NCBI GenBank assembly: GCA_963735085.1
Contig: CAVTJP010000006.1
Location: 124,001-188,000, forward strand
DNA: 64,000 nucleotides
Source of the DNA: DATJGR01 sp963735085
GTDB taxonomy: Bacteria > Pseudomonadota > Gammaproteobacteria > Pseudomonadales > Azotimanducaceae
Direction: 5' to 3'
In this document: in pieces, positions 43,819 through 51,671 of the stretch
Layout of the letters: each line of letters starts with the position of its first letter
Position numbering within the stretch: the stretch's first letter is position 1
The notes under the pieces: generated by a model
Database searches by the model: none
What the model was told of the DNA's origin: nothing
Seen by the model: the letters and a program-made list of their open reading frames with translations, nothing else
Translations under genes and position numbers: made by a program

Positions 43819-44430
43819 TCACTCGAAAACTCCCAGGCCGGTTCGCGTTACCACCGGAGGTGTCTCGGTCAGATCGACGACGGTGGTCGCCACGATGCCG
43901 CATGCGCCGCCATCGACGATCAGGTCCACGCGACGTGCCAACTCGGCCCTGAATTCCTGAGGGTCCGTCAGCGCCTCGGTTGCGCCCGGCAGAATCAGAC
44001 TGGTCGTCATCATTGGTTCAGCCAGCGCGTCAAGCAGACCCTGGGCGATGGGGTGATCCGGCACGCGGATGCCGATCGTGCGGCGCTTCGGGTGCACCAG
44101 CCGGCGTGGGACCTCGCGCGATGCGTGCAGGAGAAACGTAAATGGACCCGGCGTGAAGTGCTTGAGAATTCGGAAGCTCGTGTTGTCGACCCGGGCGTAG
44201 ATCGACAGTTCCGACAAATCTCGGCAGACCAGCGTGAAGTGATGCAGTGGATCGAGCCGACGGATCTCGCGGATACGATCCAGTGCGGATTTGTCGCCTA
44301 TATGACAGCCCAGCGCGTACGTCGAATCGGTTGGATAAATGATAACGCCACCGCGGCCTACGATATCCGCCGCCTGAACGAGCAGTCGGCGTTGCGGATG
44401 CGTCGGATGAATCGAGAAGTATTGGCTCAC
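43819..44430 (-). CDS. yciO: YciO-type Sua5/YrdC-domain protein
   Basis: 203 residues, YrdC/TsaC fold. It matches E. coli YciO from MSQYFSIHP onward, with VIIYPTDSTYALGC, the HHFTLVCRDLSELS segment and RTIGIRVPDHPIAQ. YciO resembles threonylcarbamoyl-AMP synthase of tRNA t6A synthesis but in E. coli has weak or no such activity in vivo. GTG at 44430 starts it. It is divergent from yciB across 100 bases. Confidence 0.9.
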   Translation of the reverse strand: MSQYFSIHPTHPQRRLLVQAADIVGRGGVIIYPTDSTYALGCHIGDKSALDRIREIRRLDPLHHFTLVCRDLSELSIYARVDNTSFRILKHFTPGPFTFLLHASREVPRRLVHPKRRTIGIRVPDHPIAQGLLDALAEPMMTTSLILPGATEALTDPQEFRAELARRVDLIVDGGACGIVATTVVDLTETPPVVTRTGLGVFE

Positions 44431-44473
44431 GGCGGTTCATTGAGTGAATGCTGCTGCTGGCGGCAAAGGTTCC

Positions 44474-44502
44474 TTTAGCCGCGATGATGAATCTTTTATC
44501 AT
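44474..44502 (+). promoter_or_regulatory. yciB: predicted yciB promoter
   Basis: TTTAGC (44474-44479) and TATCAT (44497-44502, five of six consensus bases) are 17 bases apart, giving a start about 20 bases before the yciB ATG. The spacer and -10 are covered by an inverted repeat described separately. Confidence 0.5.
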
Positions 44503-44506
44503 CGCG
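44480..44506. promoter_or_regulatory. inverted repeat over the yciB promoter (possible operator)
   Basis: CGCGATGAT (44480-44488) and ATCATCGCG (44498-44506) are perfect nine-base arms with a nine-base spacer. They cover the spacer and -10 of the predicted yciB promoter and lie in the yciO-yciB divergent gap, so a repressor bound here could control one or both genes. A second short inverted repeat, AAAGG-TT-CCTTT, is at 44465-44476. Confidence 0.45.
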
Positions 44507-44530
44507 CGACCGAAACATCAGTGGCCCGGC

Positions 44531-45100
44531 ATGCAGCTGGTCGAATTCATACCCATTCTAGTCTTTGTCGCAGTCTATTACGCTTTCGACATCTTCTACG
44601 CGACCGCTGCGCTGATGGCCGCGGTCACGCTACAGATCGGGCTGCTGTGGATTGCAAAGCGACCGATCTCGGGACAGGCGAAATTCACGTTCTGGCTGTC
44701 GTTGCTGTTCGGCGGCATGACGCTTGTGTTCCACGACAAGACGTTCATCCAGTGGAAGCCGACAGTCGTCAACTGGGCGATGGGCGGCGCGCTGATCTTC
44801 AGTCATTTCTTCGCCCGCCAGAATCTCGTTCAGCGGATGCTGGGAACCCAGTTGAGCCTGCCTAGCCACGCATGGACCAGATTGAATTTCGGGTGGGCGT
44901 TCGGCTTTCTGTTCGCTGGCGCACTGAACCTCTACGTCGCGCTGAACTACTCGGAGACATTCTGGGTCAATTACAAATTGTTCGGTGGCCTCGCCATTAC
45001 GCTGATCTACATCCTGATCACCGTTACTTATCTCGGATTGAGCGGGTACCTCAGCGAACCCGTGCGTGACTCTTCGAAGAACGCAGGCAATCCGCTGTGA
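44531..45100 (+). CDS. yciB: septation protein A family (YciB/IspZ)
   Basis: 189 residues, five membrane helices, inner-membrane protein linked to cell division and envelope synthesis. MQLVEFIPILVFVAVYY, KFTFWLSLLFGGMTLVFHD and FGWAFGFLFAGALNLYVA are family blocks. ATG 44531 matches the family start; the frame upstream to 44444 has no support. Its stop shares one base with the next ATG, coupling it to the SH3 envelope protein. Confidence 0.94.
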   Translation: MQLVEFIPILVFVAVYYAFDIFYATAALMAAVTLQIGLLWIAKRPISGQAKFTFWLSLLFGGMTLVFHDKTFIQWKPTVVNWAMGGALIFSHFFARQNLVQRMLGTQLSLPSHAWTRLNFGWAFGFLFAGALNLYVALNYSETFWVNYKLFGGLAITLIYILITVTYLGLSGYLSEPVRDSSKNAGNPL

Positions 45101-45753
45101 TGCTTCGCGCAGCGTCGCTGCTGATCGTTGCAGCGCTGCTTGCCCCAACGGTCAGGGCGCAAACGGCCTGGATTTCCGACGACTTCACCGTTCCGCTGCG
45201 AAGCGGCCCATCGCTCGGCAACCGCATCGTGCATCGCGGCCTGCCGAGCGGCACGGCACTCGAAGTACTGGGCAGCAGTTCCGACTACACACACGTGCGC
45301 ACGTCCAGCGGCCTCGACGGATGGATCAACAGCCAGTATCTCGTGAACGAACCGATCGCCCGCGTACGCCTCACGGCAGCCAACAACCGGATCGAGGCGC
45401 TCGAGAAACAGCTCGACCAGCGCAAACAGACCGTCTCCGAGTTACGTAGCACCAGCAACGAGGCAACATCGAACGGCGACCGGCTCACCGCTCAAGTAGC
45501 TGCATTGGAATCCGAACTCGCCGAATTGAAGCGAGTTTCCGCGGGTGCAATCGACGAGCACACGCGCAACCAGGAATTGACGAACCTGAATGCGCGGTTG
45601 CGTGCCGAAGTCGAGGACCTGACGCAGGAGTCGCAACACCTCGAGCACAACTCGGAACAGCGCTGGTTCATGATCGGTGGCGCACTGGTGCTGGGCGGAT
45701 TGCTCGCCGGCGTTGCGATCAAGGCCCGACCGCGCCGCAGTGGCTGGTCATGA
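45100..45753 (+). CDS. SH3-domain envelope protein, TIGR04211/YgiM type
   Basis: 217 residues. Signal peptide (cleavage near VRAQT), a bacterial SH3 domain at about 22-85 (PLRSGPSLGNRIVHRGLPSGT and GLDGWINSQYL), a coiled coil at about 90-185 rich in Leu/Glu/Gln, and a C-terminal membrane helix (FMIGGALVLGGLLAGVAI) with a short basic tail inside. This SH3-coil-anchor layout is the TIGR04211 family; E. coli YgiM has the same plan. It probably senses or binds the cell wall from the periplasm; the role is unknown. It overlaps pdxJ by four bases (ATGA). Confidence 0.88.
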   Translation: MLRAASLLIVAALLAPTVRAQTAWISDDFTVPLRSGPSLGNRIVHRGLPSGTALEVLGSSSDYTHVRTSSGLDGWINSQYLVNEPIARVRLTAANNRIEALEKQLDQRKQTVSELRSTSNEATSNGDRLTAQVAALESELAELKRVSAGAIDEHTRNQELTNLNARLRAEVEDLTQESQHLEHNSEQRWFMIGGALVLGGLLAGVAIKARPRRSGWS

Positions 45754-46520
45754 TCGAACTCTCTGTCAACCTGAACAAGATCGCGCTGCTGCGCAATGCG
45801 CGCGGCGGCGATGAGCCAAGCGTCGTCGAAGCGGCCGAAATCGCAATCGCCGCTGGCGCCTACGGCATCACGGTGCACCCTCGACCCGACCAGCGTCACG
45901 TGCGCCCGAACGACGTGGTCGACCTCGCGAGTCTGTTGCGCAGGAAACATGTGGGTATAGAGTTCAACATCGAAGGCAATCCTTTCGCCGGCCATCGTGA
46001 CAATGGCTATCCGGGCTTCGATTCGCTGATCGAGTCGGCGCGCCCGGATCAATGCACGCTTGTCCCCGATGACGATGGCCAGCTGACGTCCGATCACGGC
46101 TGGGACCTGAGTGGCGATACCAGCCGCCTCGTGACCTGCATTCGCCGCTATCAGAGCCTCGGTGCGCGCGTCAGTCTGTTCATGGATCCGGTAGCTGCTG
46201 AGATCGAACGCGCCGCAGCAATCGGAGTCGAACGAATCGAACTCTATACCGGTCCATTTGCGGAAGCAGTCAAGCGACACGGGGTCGCCAGCGCCGCAGC
46301 AACGACAAGTCTGCAGCAGTTTGCGGCGGCTGCGCAGCGGGCGACCGAACTTGGTCTCGGCGTGAACGCCGGTCATGATCTCGACCTGGTCAACCTGGCA
46401 TTGTTTCGCGAGATCAGGCAAGTGTTGGAAGTGTCGATCGGACACGCGCTGATCGGCGATGCACTGCGAATCGGTCTCGCGGCAGCGGTAGCGGCTTATC
46501 TAGAGGTACTTCGGCAATGA
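45750..46520 (+). CDS. pdxJ: pyridoxine 5'-phosphate synthase
   Basis: 256 residues, TIM barrel that joins deoxyxylulose phosphate and 3-amino-1-hydroxyacetone phosphate to form pyridoxine phosphate. Motifs: LSVNLNKIALLRNARGG, ITVHPRPDQRH, IEFNIEGNP, the VPDDDGQLTSDHGWDL segment, and GVNAGHDLDL plus SIGHALI for phosphate. It begins in an ATGA overlap with the SH3 gene and ends overlapping the cyclophilin gene by four bases. It is an odd place for pdxJ, which more often lies by era/recO. Confidence 0.95.
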   Translation: MIELSVNLNKIALLRNARGGDEPSVVEAAEIAIAAGAYGITVHPRPDQRHVRPNDVVDLASLLRRKHVGIEFNIEGNPFAGHRDNGYPGFDSLIESARPDQCTLVPDDDGQLTSDHGWDLSGDTSRLVTCIRRYQSLGARVSLFMDPVAAEIERAAAIGVERIELYTGPFAEAVKRHGVASAAATTSLQQFAAAAQRATELGLGVNAGHDLDLVNLALFREIRQVLEVSIGHALIGDALRIGLAAAVAAYLEVLRQ

Positions 46521-47098
46521 TCAACGGCAATGGAACCGCAAGACACGTACTCGCGGCAGCGTGCGCGCTATTGGCACTTGGATCGGCAATCACGGCGAAT
46601 GCCGCCAACGAGCATGTCGTGCTGCAGACATCCAAAGGCGCAATCGAACTCGAACTGTACCCCGACAAGGCGCCGCTCACGGTTGCGAACTTTCTGAAGT
46701 ACGTCGACAGCGGCTACTACGACGGCGTGATATTTCATCGCGTCATCGACGGTTTCATGATTCAGGCCGGCGGCTACAACGCACAGCTCCAGGCGCGCAT
46801 GCCGGGTGCTGCCATCCGCAACGAATCGAAGAACGAACTACCGAACATCATAGGCGCGATCGCGATGGCGCGCCTGAGCGATCCCGATTCGGCGACCGCG
46901 CAGTTCTTCATCAACGTCGCAGATAACTCGGAACTGAATTTCCACTCGGGGCGCCCGGGTTACACCGTATTTGGAAGAGTCACTGCGGGCATGGACGTGG
47001 TCAACGCAATCGCAGCAGTGAAAACCCATTCGGCTGGCGGGATGGACGACGTACCGATCAAACCGGTGGTGATTCTGTCGGCCCGACGCACCCCCTGA
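46517..47098 (+). CDS. ppiA: periplasmic peptidyl-prolyl isomerase (cyclophilin)
   Basis: 193 residues. A signal peptide of about 30 residues (cleavage near ANAANE) is followed by a cyclophilin domain with VVLQTSKGAIELELYPDKAP, GVIFHRVIDGFMIQAGG (catalytic Arg in FHRV) and ATAQFFINV. It speeds proline isomerisation of exported proteins. ATG overlaps the pdxJ stop (ATGA). The signal peptide distinguishes it from cytosolic PpiB. Confidence 0.92.
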   Translation: MINGNGTARHVLAAACALLALGSAITANAANEHVVLQTSKGAIELELYPDKAPLTVANFLKYVDSGYYDGVIFHRVIDGFMIQAGGYNAQLQARMPGAAIRNESKNELPNIIGAIAMARLSDPDSATAQFFINVADNSELNFHSGRPGYTVFGRVTAGMDVVNAIAAVKTHSAGGMDDVPIKPVVILSARRTP

Positions 47099-47181
47099 CA
47101 CGCCGTTGAAGGCGCCGAGCGTCACGCTTGCGTGTCGAGTCCGGTATCATCCGGCGCCTTCGATATTCATTGAGAAAGATT

Positions 47182-47631
47182 ATGACAAGAGTGCTCGTCG
47201 CGGCAACCTCGGCGCTGTTCCTGGGGGCGGTGATCACCGAGATTCATTCCCGGTTGTTCGTCGGACGCTACTTCCCAATGCTGCTGCTCAGCGTTGTTGC
47301 CATATTCATTGGCAGCATCGTGACGAGCCGCGTCGCCGCCCGCACCCCGCCAATCGCTGAACCGAACGATGCCGGAAACCCCGCCGACGGCAGCGCCGGA
47401 CCTGTCGACAACGGCGACCACGAAACAGGCCAGGTGAAGTGGTTCAACAGAACCAAGGGATTCGGCTTCATCGTTCGCGATGCCGGCGGTGAAATTTTCG
47501 TCCACCACCGCAACATCCGCGGTAGCGGTCGGCGCAGCTTGCGAGACGGCGAGTTGGTCCGTTTCAAAGTCGCGACGCACGACAAAGGACTGCAAGCGGA
47601 AGACGTCTCCGTTTCCACAACAAGGTCATGA
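47182..47631 (+). CDS. membrane-anchored cold-shock-domain protein
   Basis: 149 residues. Two N-terminal hydrophobic segments (about 4-20 and 30-52) precede an acidic, Pro/Ala/Gly-rich linker and a C-terminal cold-shock domain (about 85-145). Both RNA-binding motifs are intact: KGFGFI (RNP1) and IFVHH (RNP2), after GQVKWFN. The domain would face the cytosol if the linker is inside. Most Csp proteins are about 70 residues and soluble. GAGAAAG precedes the ATG; the stop overlaps the argS start (ATGA). Confidence 0.85.
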   Translation: MTRVLVAATSALFLGAVITEIHSRLFVGRYFPMLLLSVVAIFIGSIVTSRVAARTPPIAEPNDAGNPADGSAGPVDNGDHETGQVKWFNRTKGFGFIVRDAGGEIFVHHRNIRGSGRRSLRDGELVRFKVATHDKGLQAEDVSVSTTRS

Positions 47632-49340
47632 CCCGCAACCTGAAAAAGTTGTTGGAGGAACATGTCAACGCGGCGATGGCCGCCGCCGGCATCGATGACC
47701 CGACCGCGGTCATCACGCATGCTGCGCGTCCGGAGTTCGGTGACTATCAGGCAAACGGCGTCATGCGAAGTGCCAAACGCATGAACCGCAATCCGCGCGA
47801 CCTCGCCGCGGCGATTATTGCCAAGCTGGATCTCCAAGGCATCGCAGATCGAGTCGAGCTCGCCGGCCCAGGGTTCATCAATATCCGTCTCGACAACGCC
47901 ATGCTTGCCGACGCTGCCAACCCGATGCAGCCGCTGCTGCAGCGCGTTGCCGATCCGCATACGCTGGTCGTCGACTATTCGTCGCCGAATCTCGCCAAGG
48001 AAATGCACGTCGGCCACTTACGCAGCACGATCATCGGCGATGCGATGGCACGCGTACTCAATGCGACCGGGCAACGCGTGATTCGCCAGAACCACGTCGG
48101 CGACTGGGGCACCCAATTCGGCATGTTGCTCGCGTATCTGGAGGAGATCCCGCTCACCTCGGAACTGCTCGGCGATCTCGAACGGTTCTATCAGGCCGCC
48201 AAGCAACGCTTTGATGCCGACCCGGTGTTCGCGGCGCGCGCCCGCGAACGTGTCGTGGCGCTGCAGTCCGGAGAGCCGCATACCAACGCGCTGTGGCAGC
48301 GCTTCATCGATATCTCGTTGAGTCATTGCGAGGCCGTTTATTCGCGCCTCGGCGTTTCGCTGACGCGCGGCGACGTCCGTGCGGAGAGTGCTTACAACGA
48401 CCAGCTCGCAGGAATCGTCGAGGCCCTTGATGCCGCAGGACTACTGACGCTGTCGGATGGCGCGCAGTGCGTGTTCCTCGATGAATTCAAGGCCAAAGAC
48501 GGATCGCCGCTGCCGGTCATCGTGCAGAAGTCGGACGGCGGCTATCTGTATGCCACGACCGACCTGGCGGCTGTGCGCTATCGCTCGAATGTACTCGGTG
48601 CAGATCGCGTCCTGTACTTCGTCGACGCGCGACAGTCGCTGCATTTTCGGCAGATCTTCGACGTCGCACGTCGGGCCGGATTCGTGCGCCGCGGCGTCTC
48701 GCTCGAGCATCATCCGTTCGGCGTGATGCTCGGCAAAGACGGCCGGCCGTTTCGTTCGCGCGATGGCGGCGTGGTAAAGCTCGTCGATCTGCTCGATGAA
48801 GCGCAGCAGCGCGCATATGACGTCGTCACGGCAAAGAATCCGGCGCTGACGGAAGCGGACCGCCGCGACATCGCGCGTGTGGTGGGAATCGGCGCTGTGA
48901 AATACGCGGATCTATCGAAGCACCGCACCAGCGACTACACGTTCGATTGGGATACGATGCTCGCATTCGACGGCAACACCGCGCCGTATCTGCAGTATGC
49001 GTACACGCGTATCGTCAGCTTGTTTCGACGCGGTCAGGTGTGGGCCGAAGAACTGTCGGGCGAACTCGCGATTGACGCACCGTCGGAACGCGCAATGGCA
49101 CTGACGTTGGCGCGCTTTCAGGAGGTGATCGACGACGTCGCCGAGAATGCGCTGCCGCACTATCTGTGCGGCTATCTATACGAACTCGCAGCCCGGTACA
49201 TGCAGTTCTACGAGCAATGTCCGGTATTGAGCGCCGAGGCGGCGACGCGAACGAGCAGGTTGCTGTTGTGCCGCCGCGCCGCCGACACGATGAAATATGG
49301 TCTGTCGCTGCTCGGCATCGAAACCGTCGAGCGGATGTAG
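47628..49340 (+). CDS. argS: arginyl-tRNA synthetase
   Basis: 570 residues, class I synthetase. N-terminal Add-1 domain for the tRNA D-loop (about 1-105), HIGH-like motif HVGHLRS in SSPNLAKEMHVGHLRSTIIG, and the C-terminal anticodon-binding DALR domain (about 455-570) ending LGIETVERM. There is no classic KMSK, as in most ArgRS. ATG overlaps the stop of the cold-shock gene. A hairpin terminator lies 35 bases beyond its stop. Confidence 0.97.
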   Translation: MTRNLKKLLEEHVNAAMAAAGIDDPTAVITHAARPEFGDYQANGVMRSAKRMNRNPRDLAAAIIAKLDLQGIADRVELAGPGFINIRLDNAMLADAANPMQPLLQRVADPHTLVVDYSSPNLAKEMHVGHLRSTIIGDAMARVLNATGQRVIRQNHVGDWGTQFGMLLAYLEEIPLTSELLGDLERFYQAAKQRFDADPVFAARARERVVALQSGEPHTNALWQRFIDISLSHCEAVYSRLGVSLTRGDVRAESAYNDQLAGIVEALDAAGLLTLSDGAQCVFLDEFKAKDGSPLPVIVQKSDGGYLYATTDLAAVRYRSNVLGADRVLYFVDARQSLHFRQIFDVARRAGFVRRGVSLEHHPFGVMLGKDGRPFRSRDGGVVKLVDLLDEAQQRAYDVVTAKNPALTEADRRDIARVVGIGAVKYADLSKHRTSDYTFDWDTMLAFDGNTAPYLQYAYTRIVSLFRRGQVWAEELSGELAIDAPSERAMALTLARFQEVIDDVAENALPHYLCGYLYELAARYMQFYEQCPVLSAEAATRTSRLLLCRRAADTMKYGLSLLGIETVERM

Positions 49341-49375
49341 TCCGACGGAACGAACAGAACGCCACTCTACAAACG

Positions 49376-49402
49376 AAAGAACCCGCAAAATGCGGGCTCT
49401 TT
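49376..49402. terminator. bidirectional terminator between argS and desaturase gene
   Basis: AAAGAACCCGC (49376-49386) and GCGGGCTCTTT (49392-49402) pair with one mismatch around an AAAAT loop; A-rich on one side and T-rich on the other, so it can stop transcripts from both convergent genes. Confidence 0.7.
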
Positions 49403-49419
49403 CAGGACGGTTCGCGAGA

Positions 49420-50670
49420 TCAAGCCCGCGACAGTTTCGGCACCGTGTAGGACTTCAGGTCGGCGACGAAATCGCGCAGCGCGTGGATACCAGTTGCCTC
49501 GGCATCTAGACACCACTGTTTGAAGTCGCCAAGCAGCACTTCGGCATCGCCACCGCGTTTCGCCCAGACATTCTGCAAACGCTGCTTCAGGTCGTAAATC
49601 GTCTTGAGCGCTGGACTGCCGTCGACCGCGCGGCTGATGGCGTCGCGACCGGCGTCATCGACGAGCGTGTCTTCGCGCGTCAGCAACGATTTTGCGTGCT
49701 TCAGCACGGCGCGCGTGGCCGCATCTGCGCGCTGCACTTCCAACTCAACCGCTGGCGCAACGACCCGTTCAGCGTAGTTCGCCATTACCCGGAATCGATC
49801 GTTCAACACGGCCCACAGGGTGTCTTTGTCGATGTTGTCTTTGCCCGTCACCTTCTCGACGATCGGTCCGGTGCTCAACGGCCGTGCCAGCCCCAACGCA
49901 CTGAAGATCGTGACATAGAGCCAACCCAGATCGAATTCCCACGGCTTGACCGAAAACTTCGCCGAGTTCGGGTAGGTGTGATGATTGTTGTGCAGTTCCT
50001 CACCGCCGATCAGGATGCCCCACGGCACCAGATTTCGCGCAGCGTCGGGACACTCGAAGTTCCGGTATCCCGAATAGTGACCGACGCCGTTGACCACGCC
50101 TGCGGCGAAGAACGGAATCCAAATCATCTGGATCGCCCAGATCGTCAGGCCCGCGACGCCGAACAGCAGCAGATCGATCACCATCATCGTGCCGACGCCG
50201 GTAATCTTGAATTTGCTGTAGAGGTTGCGCTCGATCCAATCGTCGGGCGTTCCCTTGCCGAAGCGATCCAGGACCTCCGGCTTAGCGGCCGTAACGCCAT
50301 ACAACTCCGCGCCTTGCCAGAGCACTTTCTTGAGCCCGAAGATCTGTGGGCTGTGCGGATCTTCTTCTGTTTCGCAATTGACGTGATGCTTGCGATGCAC
50401 CGCAGTCCACTCTTTCGTCAACATGCCCGTGGTCAGCCACAGCCAGAAGCGGAAGAAGTGTTTCAGCACGCCGTTCAACTCCAGTGCGCGGTGCGCGGAG
50501 TAGCGGTGTAGATACAGCGTGACCGAGACGATCGTGACGTGGGTCATGACCAACGTGTACAGCACCATCGTGCCGAACGACGCGTTCAATAGACCCTCAT
50601 GCAGATACGACAATACAGACTGGAACAGGTCCACTCGTGTTAACTCCCTTGTGAAGGATGACATACCCAT
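49420..50670 (-). CDS. membrane fatty acyl desaturase (delta-9 type)
   Basis: 416 residues. The three histidine boxes are HRYSAH, HRKHH and HNNHH, and four membrane helices surround them (about 30-75 and 155-195), as in acyl-CoA or acyl-lipid delta-9 desaturases such as Pseudomonas DesB. They insert a cis double bond using O2 and two iron atoms. The C-terminal about 130 residues form a charged helical extension seen in this bacterial subgroup. ATG 50670; a second ATG two codons on (50664) is equally possible. No DesT-like regulator lies beside it. Confidence 0.92.
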   Translation of the reverse strand: MGMSSFTRELTRVDLFQSVLSYLHEGLLNASFGTMVLYTLVMTHVTIVSVTLYLHRYSAHRALELNGVLKHFFRFWLWLTTGMLTKEWTAVHRKHHVNCETEEDPHSPQIFGLKKVLWQGAELYGVTAAKPEVLDRFGKGTPDDWIERNLYSKFKITGVGTMMVIDLLLFGVAGLTIWAIQMIWIPFFAAGVVNGVGHYSGYRNFECPDAARNLVPWGILIGGEELHNNHHTYPNSAKFSVKPWEFDLGWLYVTIFSALGLARPLSTGPIVEKVTGKDNIDKDTLWAVLNDRFRVMANYAERVVAPAVELEVQRADAATRAVLKHAKSLLTREDTLVDDAGRDAISRAVDGSPALKTIYDLKQRLQNVWAKRGGDAEVLLGDFKQWCLDAEATGIHALRDFVADLKSYTVPKLSRA

Positions 50671-50830
50671 CCCGCAGTGGCGCGCATTGTGTCAACTCAG
50701 CGCTCCAAACGCCACCGCGATATGCTGCACTGGTTAGTATACGAACCTCGATCGGCGGCGCCCGACGGGCGCTCTGTCGGTGAGACCTGCGTCATGTGAG
50801 GAGCCCGTTGTTGGTCCACCAATATCAATC

Positions 50831-50836
50831 AGAGGA
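50831..50836 (+). promoter_or_regulatory. ribosome binding site fixing the GTG start at 50844
   Basis: AGAGGA stands seven bases before GTG 50844. The frame is open to GTG 50796, but that upstream start has no ribosome site, and sulfurtransferase homology begins after 50844. Confidence 0.6.
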
Positions 50837-50843
50837 TGCTGCC

Positions 50844-51671
50844 GTGTTCGACACTCTGATCGAGCCAAAAGTTCTATTTGAGCATCTCGATCATTCCAAT
50901 TGGTGCGCAATCGACTGCCGCGCGTCGCTGGCCGATCTTCATTTCGGGCGCATGGCGTATGCCGCCGGTCACGTTCCCGGTGCGGTGTTCGCCGACCTCG
51001 CGACCGATTTTTCCGGCCCCCTGATCCCCGGTGTAACGGGCCGCCACCCGCTTCCGGACCCGTCCACGTTGGCAGACACCTTCGGCGGTTGGGGCATTGG
51101 CGCCAACACACAGGTCGTGGTCTACGACGCCGGTAACAGCGCGTACGCCGCCCGCGCCTGGTGGCTGCTCCGGTGGCTTGGTCACCCGGCAGTTGCCGTC
51201 ATGAACGGAGGTCTCAACAGCTGGCAATCCGCGGGCTATCCACTGCGCACGGAAGCAGCACACCGCACTGCTCGTTCATTCCCCAGTCGACCGGCGCTGA
51301 CTCGAACCGTGTCGGCTGCCGATATTCTAGAACGATCTGAAATAATGGACCTGATCGACGCACGCGCCGAAGCCCGCTTTCACGGCGACATCGAACCCAT
51401 CGATCCGGTCGCGGGTCACATTCCGGGTGCCCGCTGCGAACCGTTCGAACGCAACCTGGACGACGCGAACCGGTTCGCCGCAGCGACCGTGTTGCGCAGC
51501 CGGTTCGAAACAGCAGACGCTGACCTGGAACGCGTCTGCTATTGCGGCTCTGGCGTCACTGCGTGCCACAATATCCTCGCAATGCGCCACGCGGGACTGC
51601 CCGAAGCCGCGCTGTATCCTGGTTCGTTCAGCGAGTGGATTGTCGATCCGAAGCGTGATGTCGCGCGGTGA
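50844..51671 (+). CDS. sulfurtransferase (rhodanese / 3-mercaptopyruvate type)
   Basis: 275 residues with two rhodanese domains: an inactive N-terminal one (about 5-130, RMAYAAGHVPGAVFADL) and a catalytic C-terminal one (about 145-270). The active loop is CGSGVT, the form found in 3-mercaptopyruvate sulfurtransferases (SseA), rather than the CRKGVT of thiosulfate rhodanese. GTG 50844 is preferred because of its ribosome site. Its stop overlaps the GTG of mnmC (GTGA); since MnmC acts on 2-thiolated tRNA wobble uridine, a link to sulfur supply for tRNA is possible but unproven. Confidence 0.88.
   Translation: MFDTLIEPKVLFEHLDHSNWCAIDCRASLADLHFGRMAYAAGHVPGAVFADLATDFSGPLIPGVTGRHPLPDPSTLADTFGGWGIGANTQVVVYDAGNSAYAARAWWLLRWLGHPAVAVMNGGLNSWQSAGYPLRTEAAHRTARSFPSRPALTRTVSAADILERSEIMDLIDARAEARFHGDIEPIDPVAGHIPGARCEPFERNLDDANRFAAATVLRSRFETADADLERVCYCGSGVTACHNILAMRHAGLPEAALYPGSFSEWIVDPKRDVAR

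Noticed and set aside
43819..44430. Essential threonylcarbamoyl-AMP synthase (TsaC/Sua5)
   Set aside because: The sequence follows YciO rather than TsaC, so the main t6A enzyme is probably elsewhere.
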